This document shows positions 43,302 through 51,329 of a stretch of DNA of 64,000 bases, piece by piece. The stretch is taken from the NCBI RefSeq assembly GCF_028657905.1, contig NZ_CP117782.1:1240001-1304000 (forward strand), in the 5' to 3' direction. Made by a program: the position numbers and the translations under genes. How positions within the stretch are numbered: position 1 is the first letter of the stretch; each line of letters starts with the position of its first letter. A model generated the notes under the pieces. The model did no database searches. It saw only the letters and a program-made list of their open reading frames with translations, and was not told the DNA's origin. This DNA comes from Burkholderia sp. FERM BP-3421 (lineage in GTDB: Bacteria; Pseudomonadota; Gammaproteobacteria; Burkholderiales; Burkholderiaceae).

Positions 43302-45415
43302 CCGCGCCCCCGCGCGCCCTTGCGCTCGCGCCGGGACTCGGCGACCAGCAGCGCGAGCAGGTAGGGGGCGCCGATCAGCGCGGTCAGCACGCCGGCCGGA
43401 ATCTCGCGCGGCGCGAGCAGCGTGCGCGCCGCGATATCGGCCGCCGCGAGCACGAGCGCGCCGCACACGGCCGCGAGCCACAGGCGGGTGCGATGCGCGC
43501 GCGCGCCAAGCAGCGCCGCGAGATGCGGCGCCATCAGTCCGATGAAGCCGATCGGCCCGACCGCCGCGACCGCCGCGCAGGCCGCGAGCGTCGCCACCGC
43601 GAGCACGAGCGGGCGCAGCACGCCGAGCGGCAGGCCGAGCGCGGCCGCCTGATCGTCGCCGAGCGCGAGCAGGTCGAGCGGCTTCGCGAGCAGCGCGAAC
43701 ACCGGCAGCGCGAGCGCGCACCACGGCAGCAGCGCGGCGACCTCGCCCCAGCTGCGGCCGTAGGTGCCGCCGATCAGCCACACGACGAAGCGCGCGGGCT
43801 GCACGCTCTGCTGGGTGATCAGCCATTGCGACAGCGTGGTCCACAGCGTGCCGATCACGATCCCGGTCAACGCGACCGCGAGCGGCGCGTAGCGATGCCG
43901 GCGATTCAGCAGCAGCGTGAACGCGAGCGTCGCGCCGCCGCCCGCGAGCGACGCCGCGGCGAGCGCGCCGTGCCCGGCGAGCGGCCAGGCCACGAGCAGC
44001 ACGAGCGTGGCGAGCCCCGCGCCCTGGGTGACGCCGAGCACTTCGGGGCCGGCCAGCGGATTGCGCACGATGCTTTGCATCAGCACCCCGCTCGCGGCGA
44101 GCAAGGCGCCCGCGAGCAGCGCGCACAGAAGGCGCGGCAGCCGCAGGTCGACGATCATGCGGGCCACCGCGTCCTGCCCGGCCAGCAGCGCCTGCCAGCG
44201 CGCGACGCCGAGCAGCGTCGGCCCCGCCGACACGCCGGCCGCCACCACGCACGCGAACAGCGCGAACAGCGCCGCGGCCAGGAGCGGCCACGGCCACCCG
44301 CCGACGACGCGCATCAGGCGCGTGCCGCCGCCGCCCGCCGCGCGCGCCTCGGCGCCCGCGTGCAGCACGCCCGACCAGGCCGCACCGCGCCGGATCATCG
44401 CGAGCATCAGCGGCGTGCCGGCCAGCGCGATCGCGACCCCGGTCGTCAGCGTGCCTTCGAGATCGAGCGCCTGCACGGCGCTGTCGGTCGCGAGCACGAG
44501 CGCGCCGCCGACCAGCGCGGACAGCGGCACGAGCGCCGCGAGCCGCGCGGCGCGCGCGCCGCGCACCTGCCGCAGCAGGTTCGGCGCGATCAGGCCCACG
44601 TAGGACAGCGGCCCGGCGATGCTGACCGCCACGCTCGCGAAGCCCACCGCGACCACCATCGCGGCGAAGCGCGTCGCGTCGACGGGCACGCCGGCCGCGG
44701 CCGCCGCGTCGTCGCCGAGCGCGAGCGGATCGAGCGGCCGGATCACGAACGGCAGCGCGACGAGCGCGGGCGCGAGCCACGCGAGCGCGCCGAGCAGCCC
44801 CGCAGCGCCGGGTTGATAGAGACTGCCGTTGGCCCACAGCGACGCGCCGACGATGCTTTGCTCGAAGAACGCGAGCGCGAGCGTGGTCAGCGCGCCGAAC
44901 AGCAGCATGCAGACGCTGCCCGCCAACACGAGCCGCAGCGGCGTGGCGCGCCAGCCGCCCGCGGCGGCGGCGACGCAGGCGGCCGCGCCGAGCCCGCAGA
45001 CGAACAGCAGCGGCACTTGCGCGACGCCGGCCAGCGCCGGCACGAGCATCGCGGCCAACAGGCCGAGCTGCGCGCCGCCCGTGATGCCGAGCAGGTCCGG
45101 CGAGGCGAGCGGATTGCGCGTGAGCGCCTGGAACAGCGTGCCCGCGACCGCGAGCGCGCCGCCCGCGACCAGCGCGGCGGCCACGCGCGGCGCATTGAGA
45201 TCGAACAGCAGGATGTGCGCCAGGCGCGCGGCGTCGCTGCCGGGCGCGGCGGCCAGCCACGCGCGCAGGTCGGGCGCGAGGCGCAGCAGCGCGATGACGA
45301 CGATGCCGGCGAGCAATGCGCCCGCCAGCATGCCGACCCGGCTGCGCGGACCGACGCGCCAGTCGTCGCGCAGCGCGGGGCCGTGCAGCCGCTTGCGGGC
45401 GGCGAGCGTCGTCAT
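43298..45415 (-). CDS. orbD: Fused double permease of the FecCD/FhuB type (OrbD-like)
   Basis: 705 residues made of two homologous FecCD permease halves (about 1-360 and 370-705), as in FhuB. Each half carries the conserved pair LFQALTRNPLASPDLLGI / LMQSIVRNPLAGPEVLGV and the loop that contacts the ATPase, AGPLSYVGLIAPNLLRQ / VGPIGFIGLMAPHLAAL. It forms the inner-membrane channel for ferric siderophore. ATG at 45415 overlaps the ATPase stop (45412) as ATGA, and the stop overlaps the orbF start. The long open frame upstream of 45415 lies inside orbC and is ignored. Confidence 0.95.
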   Translation of the reverse strand: MTTLAARKRLHGPALRDDWRVGPRSRVGMLAGALLAGIVVIALLRLAPDLRAWLAAAPGSDAARLAHILLFDLNAPRVAAALVAGGALAVAGTLFQALTRNPLASPDLLGITGGAQLGLLAAMLVPALAGVAQVPLLFVCGLGAAACVAAAAGGWRATPLRLVLAGSVCMLLFGALTTLALAFFEQSIVGASLWANGSLYQPGAAGLLGALAWLAPALVALPFVIRPLDPLALGDDAAAAAGVPVDATRFAAMVVAVGFASVAVSIAGPLSYVGLIAPNLLRQVRGARAARLAALVPLSALVGGALVLATDSAVQALDLEGTLTTGVAIALAGTPLMLAMIRRGAAWSGVLHAGAEARAAGGGGTRLMRVVGGWPWPLLAAALFALFACVVAAGVSAGPTLLGVARWQALLAGQDAVARMIVDLRLPRLLCALLAGALLAASGVLMQSIVRNPLAGPEVLGVTQGAGLATLVLLVAWPLAGHGALAAASLAGGGATLAFTLLLNRRHRYAPLAVALTGIVIGTLWTTLSQWLITQQSVQPARFVVWLIGGTYGRSWGEVAALLPWCALALPVFALLAKPLDLLALGDDQAAALGLPLGVLRPLVLAVATLAACAAVAAVGPIGFIGLMAPHLAALLGARAHRTRLWLAAVCGALVLAAADIAARTLLAPREIPAGVLTALIGAPYLLALLVAESRRERKGARGRG

Positions 45416-46281
45416 GCCGCGAGGCTCCGGTCCGACGCGCGCGCGGCGGCGGCGGTCCCGTCGGCGGCGTCGGGCGCATCGAGCACGCCCTCGTAGGCCG
45501 GCACGCACATCGGCGCGCCGGTGCGCGGATGGGCGAGCTTCAGCATCGACACGTCGAACGCGGCGTCGAGATGCCGCGGATCGAGCATCGCGTCGGGCGT
45601 ACCCTGCGCGACGATGCGGCCCGCGCGCATCAGCACGATCTCGTCGCTGTAGGCGGCCGCCTGGTTCAGGTCGTGCAGCACCCACACGATGGTGAGCCCG
45701 CGCGTGCGATTGAGACGCCGCAGTTCGCGCAAGATGTCGAGCTGGTGATGGATGTCGAGATAGGTGGTCGGTTCGTCGAGCAACACGATCGGCGCCTGCT
45801 GCGCGAGCGCCATCGCGATCCACGCGCGCTGGCGCTCACCGCCCGACAGCGCGGCGACGTCGCGCCCCGCATCGGCCGCGAGCCCGCTCGCATCGAGCGC
45901 CTCGTCGATCGCGGCGTGGTCCGCGCGATCGAGCCCGCGCAGCCAGCGGCCATGCGCGTAGCGGCCGTAGGCGACCAGCTCGCGCACGGTGAGCCCGGCC
46001 GGAATCTGGTTGAACTGCGCGAGCATCGTGAGCGTGCGCGCGAGCGCGCGCCGCCGGTAGGAACCGAGCGGCGCGCCGTTGACGTCCACCTCGCCGGACA
46101 AGGCCGGCTGCAGTCCGGCCAGCGTGCGCAGCAAGGTGCTCTTGCCGCAGCCGTTCGGCCCGCACAGCGCGGTCACCCGCCCCGCGCGGATCTCCAGGTC
46201 GAGCCCGTCGAGCACCACGTGCTCGCGATACCCGACCGTCAGCGCGCGCGCCGCGAGCGCGACTGCCGCCGTCTTCTTCAT
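45412..46281 (-). CDS. orbC: Ferric-siderophore ABC importer ATPase (OrbC-like)
   Basis: 289 residues of the FepC/FhuC class. Walker A is ALCGPNGCGKSTLLRTLAG (near 38), the Q-loop lies in TMLAQFNQIPAGLTV, the signature is ALSGGERQRAWIAMALAQ (near 145), Walker B is IVLLDEPTTYLDIHHQ, and the switch His is in WVLHDLNQAA. It powers OrbD-mediated uptake. ATG at 46281 (MKKTAAV) is 14 bases after the orbG stop. A ~40-residue C-terminal extension rich in Asp/Ala follows the ATPase core. Confidence 0.95.
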   Translation of the reverse strand: MKKTAAVALAARALTVGYREHVVLDGLDLEIRAGRVTALCGPNGCGKSTLLRTLAGLQPALSGEVDVNGAPLGSYRRRALARTLTMLAQFNQIPAGLTVRELVAYGRYAHGRWLRGLDRADHAAIDEALDASGLAADAGRDVAALSGGERQRAWIAMALAQQAPIVLLDEPTTYLDIHHQLDILRELRRLNRTRGLTIVWVLHDLNQAAAYSDEIVLMRAGRIVAQGTPDAMLDPRHLDAAFDVSMLKLAHPRTGAPMCVPAYEGVLDAPDAADGTAAAARASDRSLAA

Positions 46282-46295
46282 CGTTTCGTCATCCG

Positions 46296-47309
46296 CTAAC
46301 CGCTTGCCTTCTCGCTGTAGCTCTGCGCCATCGCGACCACCACCTTGCGCGGCCCCTCGAACGGGTCGCGCGCATGGGCCGTCAGCATGTTGTCGAGCAT
46401 CAGGACATCGCCCGTGACCCACGGAAACACCACGCGCTGGCGGTCGAGCACCGCGCGGATCTCCGCGAGCGCGTCCGCCTCGAGCGGCGCGCCGTCGCCA
46501 TAGTAGACGTTGCGCGGCACGTTCTCCAGCCCGACCGCGTCGACGAGCGCCTCCTGCATGTCCTCGTCGAGCGCCGACAGATGGAACAGGTTGGCCTGGT
46601 TGAACCAGACGAGATCGCCCGTGCGCGGATGGCGCGCGACCGCCTGGCAGCGCTCCTGGGTGCGCAGGAGCGGCTCGCCGTCGTCGCTCTCGCGCCATTC
46701 GCAGGCGATGCCGCGCGCCGCGCAGATGCGCTCCACCTCGCGCGGGTCGTCGGTGCCGAAGGCCTGATGCCACGGCAGGTCGAGCCCCTGCCCGAAGTTG
46801 CGCACGTACAGCAGCTCGCGTTTCGCGAAGCGCGCGACCAGCGCCGGATCGAGCGCGCGCAGCACCGCGCGGCTGTCCGCGATCGGCGTCGCGCCGCCCA
46901 CGCGCGCGGCAAGCGCGCAATGGAACCAGATCCGCAGCGGCCATTCGCGCGTATACGACTGCTCGTTGTGCAGCGGGATCGAGCGGTGCGGCGGATACTC
47001 GGTCGACGTGTAAACCGCGCCCTCGACCTGGCTGCGCGGCGTCGACGCGAACTCATAGCCGATCAGCGGATCGCCGAAGCCGCGCGCGAACTGCTGGAAC
47101 GCCTCGATCGAATCGACGCGAAAACCGGTGAACAGCACGCCGCCCGCGCGCTCGAGCGAGTCGGCGACGATCTCGCGCAGCAGCGGCGCGGCTTCGTCGA
47201 GCGACAGGTCCGCGCCGGCGCGCGGCGACACCACCGTCGGCAGGCCGGGCTCGATGCGCAGGTCGTCGAGCGTCGGTCGTGCGATGGCGGACGGGGAAAG
47301 CGAAGTCAT
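46296..47309 (-). CDS. orbG: TauD-like Fe(II)/2-oxoglutarate dioxygenase, aspartyl beta-hydroxylase (OrbG-like)
   Basis: 337 residues of the TauD/TfdA fold. The iron-binding HxE appears as PLHNEQSYTREWP (near 115) and the distal His as LTAHARDPFEGPRKVVVAM (near 311), with the Arg that binds 2-oxoglutarate just after. In ornibactin/malleobactin loci this enzyme hydroxylates the aspartyl residue at its beta carbon to create a bidentate iron ligand, probably on the carrier protein of NRPS1 module 2. CAGGAG precedes ATG at 47309. It is the second gene after the OrbS-type promoter. Confidence 0.92.
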   Translation of the reverse strand: MTSLSPSAIARPTLDDLRIEPGLPTVVSPRAGADLSLDEAAPLLREIVADSLERAGGVLFTGFRVDSIEAFQQFARGFGDPLIGYEFASTPRSQVEGAVYTSTEYPPHRSIPLHNEQSYTREWPLRIWFHCALAARVGGATPIADSRAVLRALDPALVARFAKRELLYVRNFGQGLDLPWHQAFGTDDPREVERICAARGIACEWRESDDGEPLLRTQERCQAVARHPRTGDLVWFNQANLFHLSALDEDMQEALVDAVGLENVPRNVYYGDGAPLEADALAEIRAVLDRQRVVFPWVTGDVLMLDNMLTAHARDPFEGPRKVVVAMAQSYSEKASG

Positions 47310-47376
47310 ACGAACTCCTGTGACGGAAAACGAACACCCGGCCAGGGCCGCCCGGCCCGGGACCGGGCCGGCCGGG

Positions 47377-47622
47377 TCACGATGCGCGCGCGTCGGACGC
47401 GACGCCGTCCAGGTGACGGCGCAGGCTCGCGGGCCGCATGTCGGTCCAGACCGCGTCGATATGCGCGAGGCAGTCGGCCTTGGGGCCGCGCACACCGACC
47501 TCGCGCCAGCCGGCGGGCACGTCGCGGAACGTCGGCCAGATCGAGTACTGCGCCTCGTCGTTGATGACGACCGTGTAGACGACGTCGTCCGCGTCGCTGG
47601 AGGAAGGCTGGGCTTGCGTCAT
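47377..47622 (-). CDS. orbH: MbtH-like NRPS chaperone (OrbH)
   Basis: 81 residues with the full MbtH signature: VVINDEAQYSIWPTFRDVP followed by AGW, then the paired tryptophan segment HIDAVWTDMRPASLRRHL. MbtH proteins bind and activate NRPS adenylation domains, so this one should serve OrbI and OrbJ encoded 14-23 kb away. ATG at 47622 lies about 70 bases below the predicted OrbS-type promoter and is the first gene of that transcript. No second mbtH gene is seen in the window. Confidence 0.96.
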   Translation of the reverse strand: MTQAQPSSSDADDVVYTVVINDEAQYSIWPTFRDVPAGWREVGVRGPKADCLAHIDAVWTDMRPASLRRHLDGVASDARAS

Positions 47623-47700
47623 GATCGGATGCTCGTTCGGAAAGCGTTCGGAGGGAATCGCGCGTCGCCCGACGGAGCGGGCGCGCGCCTGTACCGGATA

Positions 47701-47725
47701 GACGATTCGCGCGCGCGCTTTTTTA
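47701..47725 (-). promoter_or_regulatory. OrbS/PvdS-type promoter for orbH-orbG-orbC-orbD-orbF-orbB
   Basis: On the minus strand GGTAAAAAAGC places TAAA at 47725-47722 and CGTC at 47704-47701, separated by 17 bases, the same spacing as in the two divergent promoters at 33.9 kb. The first three bases of the -35 element are the TAA stop codon of orbS, so orbS ends inside the promoter its product should recognise. Confidence 0.8.
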
Positions 47726-48370
47726 CCGCCGGCGCGCGCGGCCGCTGCAGAATTCCGGGCAGTCATCGCCGCGCTCGCTCGCGTCGAGGCAATCGACGCA
47801 GTAGCGTTCGGCGTCGCGCACCATGAAATGCACGAGGGTCTGCGACACGTTCAGCGCGCGCGCCACGCTTTGCAGCGTCTCCTCGCGCAGGCGCACCATC
47901 TCGAACGCGACGCGGCTGCGCGCGGGCAGCTGCGCGAGCGCCTGCTGCACGCGGCGCAGCGTGTCGCGGGTCAGCAAGGCGGCTTCGGGCGAGGGCTCGG
48001 CCGACGGCACGTCGAGGCCGTCGTCCTCATCGGCGTGGTAGATGTTCTCGAGCGACTGGCGGCGGCACGCGTCGATCGACGCATTGCGCACCATCCGTGT
48101 CACGTAGGCGACCGGCTGGCGCACCGCATCCTGGTTCGGGAACTCGACGAGCTTGATGAACACGTCGTGCACGACGTCCTCCGCGCGGCTCGCGCAGCCG
48201 AGGAACGCGCGCGCGACATTGACCAGCATCGGCCGGTTCGAGATCAGCACGTCGAGCAGCGCGCCCTGCGCGCGGGCCGTTGGAGCGCCCGGCGAATAGG
48301 CGTCGCCGGAATGAAATATCGGCAGGGCGAACGCCGCTGCGGGTTCCGGTCTGACGAGCACTTCCGCCAT
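47723..48370 (-). CDS. orbS: Iron-starvation ECF sigma factor (OrbS-like)
   Basis: 215 residues. Region 2 of an ECF sigma is visible in VNVARAFLGCASRAEDVVHD and VAYVTRMVRNASIDACRR, and region 4 in QALAQLPARSRVAFEMVRLR with the recognition helix near SVARALNVSQTLVHFMVRDA. The N-terminus is extended by about 45 residues. The C-terminus carries four cysteines in RYCVDCLDASERGDDCPEFC, unusual for ECF sigmas but typical of the OrbS branch and suggestive of metal sensing. No anti-sigma gene is adjacent. ATG at 48370 follows GGAG; an upstream in-frame start at 48430 would lie inside the promoter. It should direct the three TAAA-N17-CGTC promoters. Confidence 0.92.
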   Translation of the reverse strand: MAEVLVRPEPAAAFALPIFHSGDAYSPGAPTARAQGALLDVLISNRPMLVNVARAFLGCASRAEDVVHDVFIKLVEFPNQDAVRQPVAYVTRMVRNASIDACRRQSLENIYHADEDDGLDVPSAEPSPEAALLTRDTLRRVQQALAQLPARSRVAFEMVRLREETLQSVARALNVSQTLVHFMVRDAERYCVDCLDASERGDDCPEFCSGRARRR

Positions 48371-48823
48371 AGATCTGCTCCGTATTTGTACGATAAGACG
48401 AAATCTAACGTAAACGCGAATCGTTCTCAATATGATTTAGAAATACCCATATCATTGTTAGTGATTTGTACGAAAGTTAGATGAAAGTTGTACCCGGGAG
48501 CACGCCGCCCCGAGGTGCCGGTCGGATCGGCGTCAAGCCCTGTCGCAGCGCGACCGGGCGCGCCGTACTGGATGCCCGACAAGAACCTGACACCTCGACG
48601 CCGCCAGCCGGATGCGAAGCCGCGACGGCATTGCGCCGATCGCTCCCTTGATAAAAATGAAAGCATGAGCGGGCCGCCTGTCAGGTTCCCGGGCGGTTCG
48701 GGACGACGGCTCGCCGCCTCCGCCGTGCCTAATCAATCCCTATTTGATGCCCGTCGGGCATGATCTCGCGCGAGAGACCTCCCCTTCCGCCCGCGCTTCA
48801 TGCCCAACATCAAGAGAACAAGC
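48371..48823. other. Divergent intergenic region between orbS and the repeat protein
   Basis: About 450 bases without a credible gene. The orbS-proximal part (to ~48490) is AT-rich and has two copies of ATTTGTACGA, near 48384 and 48464. The remainder returns to high GC. Near the start of the repeat-protein gene, ATGCCCGTCGGGCAT (48745-48759) is a perfect inverted repeat of 7 bases around one, a possible operator. Confidence 0.45.
48403..48430 (-). promoter_or_regulatory. Sigma70-type promoter of orbS overlapped by a Fur-box-like site
   Basis: On the minus strand TTGAGA (48430-48425) and TTAGAT (48408-48403) are 16 bases apart and resemble -35 and -10 elements. TGAGAACGATTCGCG (48429-48415) matches the 7-1-7 Fur pattern TGATAAT-N-ATTATCA, or its TGAGAAT variant, at most positions and overlaps the -35 and spacer. 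Iron-loaded Fur bound here would block orbS. Confidence 0.6.
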
Positions 48824-51202
48824 ATGCGCCCCATCCTGTTTTGCCTGTCCTTGTGCCTGGCGTTGCTCATGCAGACCGCGTTCGCCTCATCGCCGGACGA
48901 CATCCGACAGCTTCAGGAACAGGCGCGCATGCTCGACAAGGACCTCGCCCACCTGAAGGAATCGACGGGCGACCGGCTCGACGCGCAGGACGAGCGCATC
49001 GGCGACCTCAGCCTCGCCACCTCGCAGCAGGCCAATTTCATGGGCGCGATTTCCAACCTGTCGACACTGGTTGGACTAGGCATCACGCTCGTCGCGGTCA
49101 TTACCGGCTTCGCGGCTTACTTCAGCGCGAAACATCGCGCCGTGAGCGAAGCCAGGGAGGCGGCCAAAGAGTGGTTCAGCGATCACCGCAAGTCCATCGG
49201 CAAGCAGATTCACTCGTTGCAGACGGAAGCAGACTCCCTGAAACGGCAACTCGCGGCGCTCCAGCGGAAGGCCAGCGAAGCCGCCAGCGAAATCGAGCAG
49301 CGCAAGACGGAAGTCGATGCCCATGCCCAAAAAACCCGGCAAGCCATCGAGCAAGCGGCCTTGCAGGTCCGTCCGCGCCAGGAGAACGACGCTCAGCCGT
49401 CGCAACCGTCCCTGGACAAGGCAAGCCCGCAGACGGTGAGCGACGCCCCGGACGTCGGCGCAAAGCCGGACAACCGGTCCGCCGCCGTCAATCGCTACAC
49501 CCAAGGCGCCGAGGACTATGAGGCCGGTCGTTTCGATGCGGCGTTGCACAGCTTCGAGACGGCATTGGCATGCGCCGACGCCGAACACAGCCCGCCGGAA
49601 ACCCGCGCGATGATCATGCGCTATCAGGCCTTGGCGCTCGAAGCGCTCGAACGCAACGATGAAGCATTGGCCGTTTACGATGAGATCGACCGACGTTACG
49701 GAACGGATGACAGCCTCGCCCTGCGCGAACAAGTCGCCAATACGCTCCTCAGCAAGGCCACCCTGCTGGATGCACTCGATCGCCACGACGACGAGTTGGC
49801 TGTCTATGACGCAATCGTGAAACGCTACGGCCGGGATGAGAACCCCGTCCTGCGCGAGCAGGTCGCCAAGTCGCTCTTCAATAAAGCCATCCAGTTAGGC
49901 AGATCCGATCTCGCCGATCAAGAGACCGCCCTCTACGACGAAATTATTCAGCGCTACGGCCAAGACGCCGCGCCCATTCTGCGTCTTCAGGTTGCCAAGT
50001 CTCTTTTCAGCAAGGCGGTCCGGCTGGGCAAACTCGGCCTAAGCCACGAGGCCATCGCCATCTATGACGAGATCGTGCAACGCTACGGCGAGGATGACAG
50101 TCCGGCGATGCGCGTCCAGGTCGTCAAAGCGCTCTTCAATAAGGGATTCCGCCTGGGCGTGCTCAATCTGCGGGATCAGGAACTGGAGGTTTATCACGAG
50201 ATCGACCGGCGTTACGGCGAAGACGACAACACGGCCTTGCGCACACAGGTCGCGAAGGCGCTCATTAACAAGGCAGCGTGCCTTGAGGCGCTTGGCCGCG
50301 GCACCGAAGAAACCGGCGTATACGACGAAATTGATCGCCGTTACGGTCGCGACGCCAGTCCCGCCGTACGAGAGCAGGTGGCCAAGGCCTTGTTCAACAA
50401 AGCCATCGACCAGGGCATCCTCGCCCACTACAAGGCAGAGATCGCCATCTATGACGAGATCGTGCAGCGCTATGGCCACGATGCGCATCCCGCGATACGG
50501 GAACAAGTGGCCAAGGCGCTCGTCAACAAAGGCTTCGCCCTGGGACGGCTCGGGCACAGCCTGGAAGAGATCGCGGTCTATGACGAGGTTGACCGACGCT
50601 ACGGCCAGCACGGCAGCACGCCGCTGCGCGAACAGGTTGCGATGGCGCTGTTCAACAAAGGCGTCCAGCTGGGCCGGCTCGACCGCAGCGAAGACGCGAT
50701 CGCGGTTTACGACGAGATCAGCCGCCGCTACGGCCTGGACCCTGCCCCCGCCCTGCGCGAGCAAGTCGCCTCCGCCCTGTTCAACAAGGGATTCCGACTG
50801 GGGGTCGTCGGACGCTATGCCGAGGAAATCGCGACCTACACCGAAATCGATCGGCTGTATCGCGATGACAGCGCGCCCGCCCTGCGCATGCAAATGGCCA
50901 AGGCGCTCTTCAATCGGGGATACCGCCTCGGCAAGCTCCATCGCAGCGACGAGGAGATCAAGGCCTATGACGAAGTCGACCAGCGCTATGGTCTCGACGA
51001 CAACCTCGCCATGCGCGCGCAGGTGGCCAAGACCTTGATCAACAAGGGGCTCTCGCTTGCCGGACGCGGTCTCGCCGATGAGGCTATCGCCGTCTATGAT
51101 GCGATCATTCTCCGTTACAGCGGAGATGACAGTGCCTCGCTGCGCGAATGGGTCGCCAAGGCGCGCGAAGCAAAACAGGCATTGCAGAAGAACCCGACGT
51201 AG
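48824..51202 (+). CDS. Membrane-anchored protein with coiled coil and twelve ~43-residue TPR-like repeats
   Basis: 792 residues from ATG 48824 (an ATG at 48800 is also in frame). An N-terminal MRPILFCLSLCLALLMQTAF segment looks like a signal peptide. A coiled-coil-prone stretch, a hydrophobic segment (STLVGLGITLVAVITGFAAY, near residue 85) and a long charged coiled coil to ~residue 200 follow. From ~residue 255 a unit of about 43 residues repeats twelve times, the last partial; landmarks are YDEI(D/V)xRYG, then LREQVAKALFNKG and (F/L)RLG. The units resemble extended TPRs and should form a superhelical protein-binding surface. Codon use and GC are visibly lower than in the neighbours. I do not recognise a named family member, and no partner gene is evident. 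Confidence 0.75.
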   Translation: MRPILFCLSLCLALLMQTAFASSPDDIRQLQEQARMLDKDLAHLKESTGDRLDAQDERIGDLSLATSQQANFMGAISNLSTLVGLGITLVAVITGFAAYFSAKHRAVSEAREAAKEWFSDHRKSIGKQIHSLQTEADSLKRQLAALQRKASEAASEIEQRKTEVDAHAQKTRQAIEQAALQVRPRQENDAQPSQPSLDKASPQTVSDAPDVGAKPDNRSAAVNRYTQGAEDYEAGRFDAALHSFETALACADAEHSPPETRAMIMRYQALALEALERNDEALAVYDEIDRRYGTDDSLALREQVANTLLSKATLLDALDRHDDELAVYDAIVKRYGRDENPVLREQVAKSLFNKAIQLGRSDLADQETALYDEIIQRYGQDAAPILRLQVAKSLFSKAVRLGKLGLSHEAIAIYDEIVQRYGEDDSPAMRVQVVKALFNKGFRLGVLNLRDQELEVYHEIDRRYGEDDNTALRTQVAKALINKAACLEALGRGTEETGVYDEIDRRYGRDASPAVREQVAKALFNKAIDQGILAHYKAEIAIYDEIVQRYGHDAHPAIREQVAKALVNKGFALGRLGHSLEEIAVYDEVDRRYGQHGSTPLREQVAMALFNKGVQLGRLDRSEDAIAVYDEISRRYGLDPAPALREQVASALFNKGFRLGVVGRYAEEIATYTEIDRLYRDDSAPALRMQMAKALFNRGYRLGKLHRSDEEIKAYDEVDQRYGLDDNLAMRAQVAKTLINKGLSLAGRGLADEAIAVYDAIILRYSGDDSASLREWVAKAREAKQALQKNPT
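49660..51180. repeat. ~129-bp coding repeats of the TPR-like protein
   Basis: Twelve in-frame units of about 129 bases (43 codons) occupy this span. They have diverged at the DNA level but keep the YDEI...RYG and REQVAKAL...NKG positions. The period exceeds that of canonical 34-residue TPRs. Confidence 0.85.
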
Positions 51203-51329
51203 CGCGGATCGAGGGATGCGCGCGGGCAAGCCGGCGTTCCGCATGCACGACGGCAGGGACGACCCACCTCCTCGATCCGCCTGTCGAACGACCTCGACCT
51301 TGCGCCGCGCCGCGCGGCCCCTCGCCCCG

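Noticed and set aside
42233..45496. 1087-codon plus-strand frame opposite orbB-orbF-orbD
   Set aside because: Same GC artefact; the transport genes on the minus strand have intact motifs and ATGA couplings.
48440..48470. Second Fur-box-like sequence in the orbS upstream region
   Set aside because: Too many mismatches to the 7-1-7 pattern; A/T richness alone explains it.
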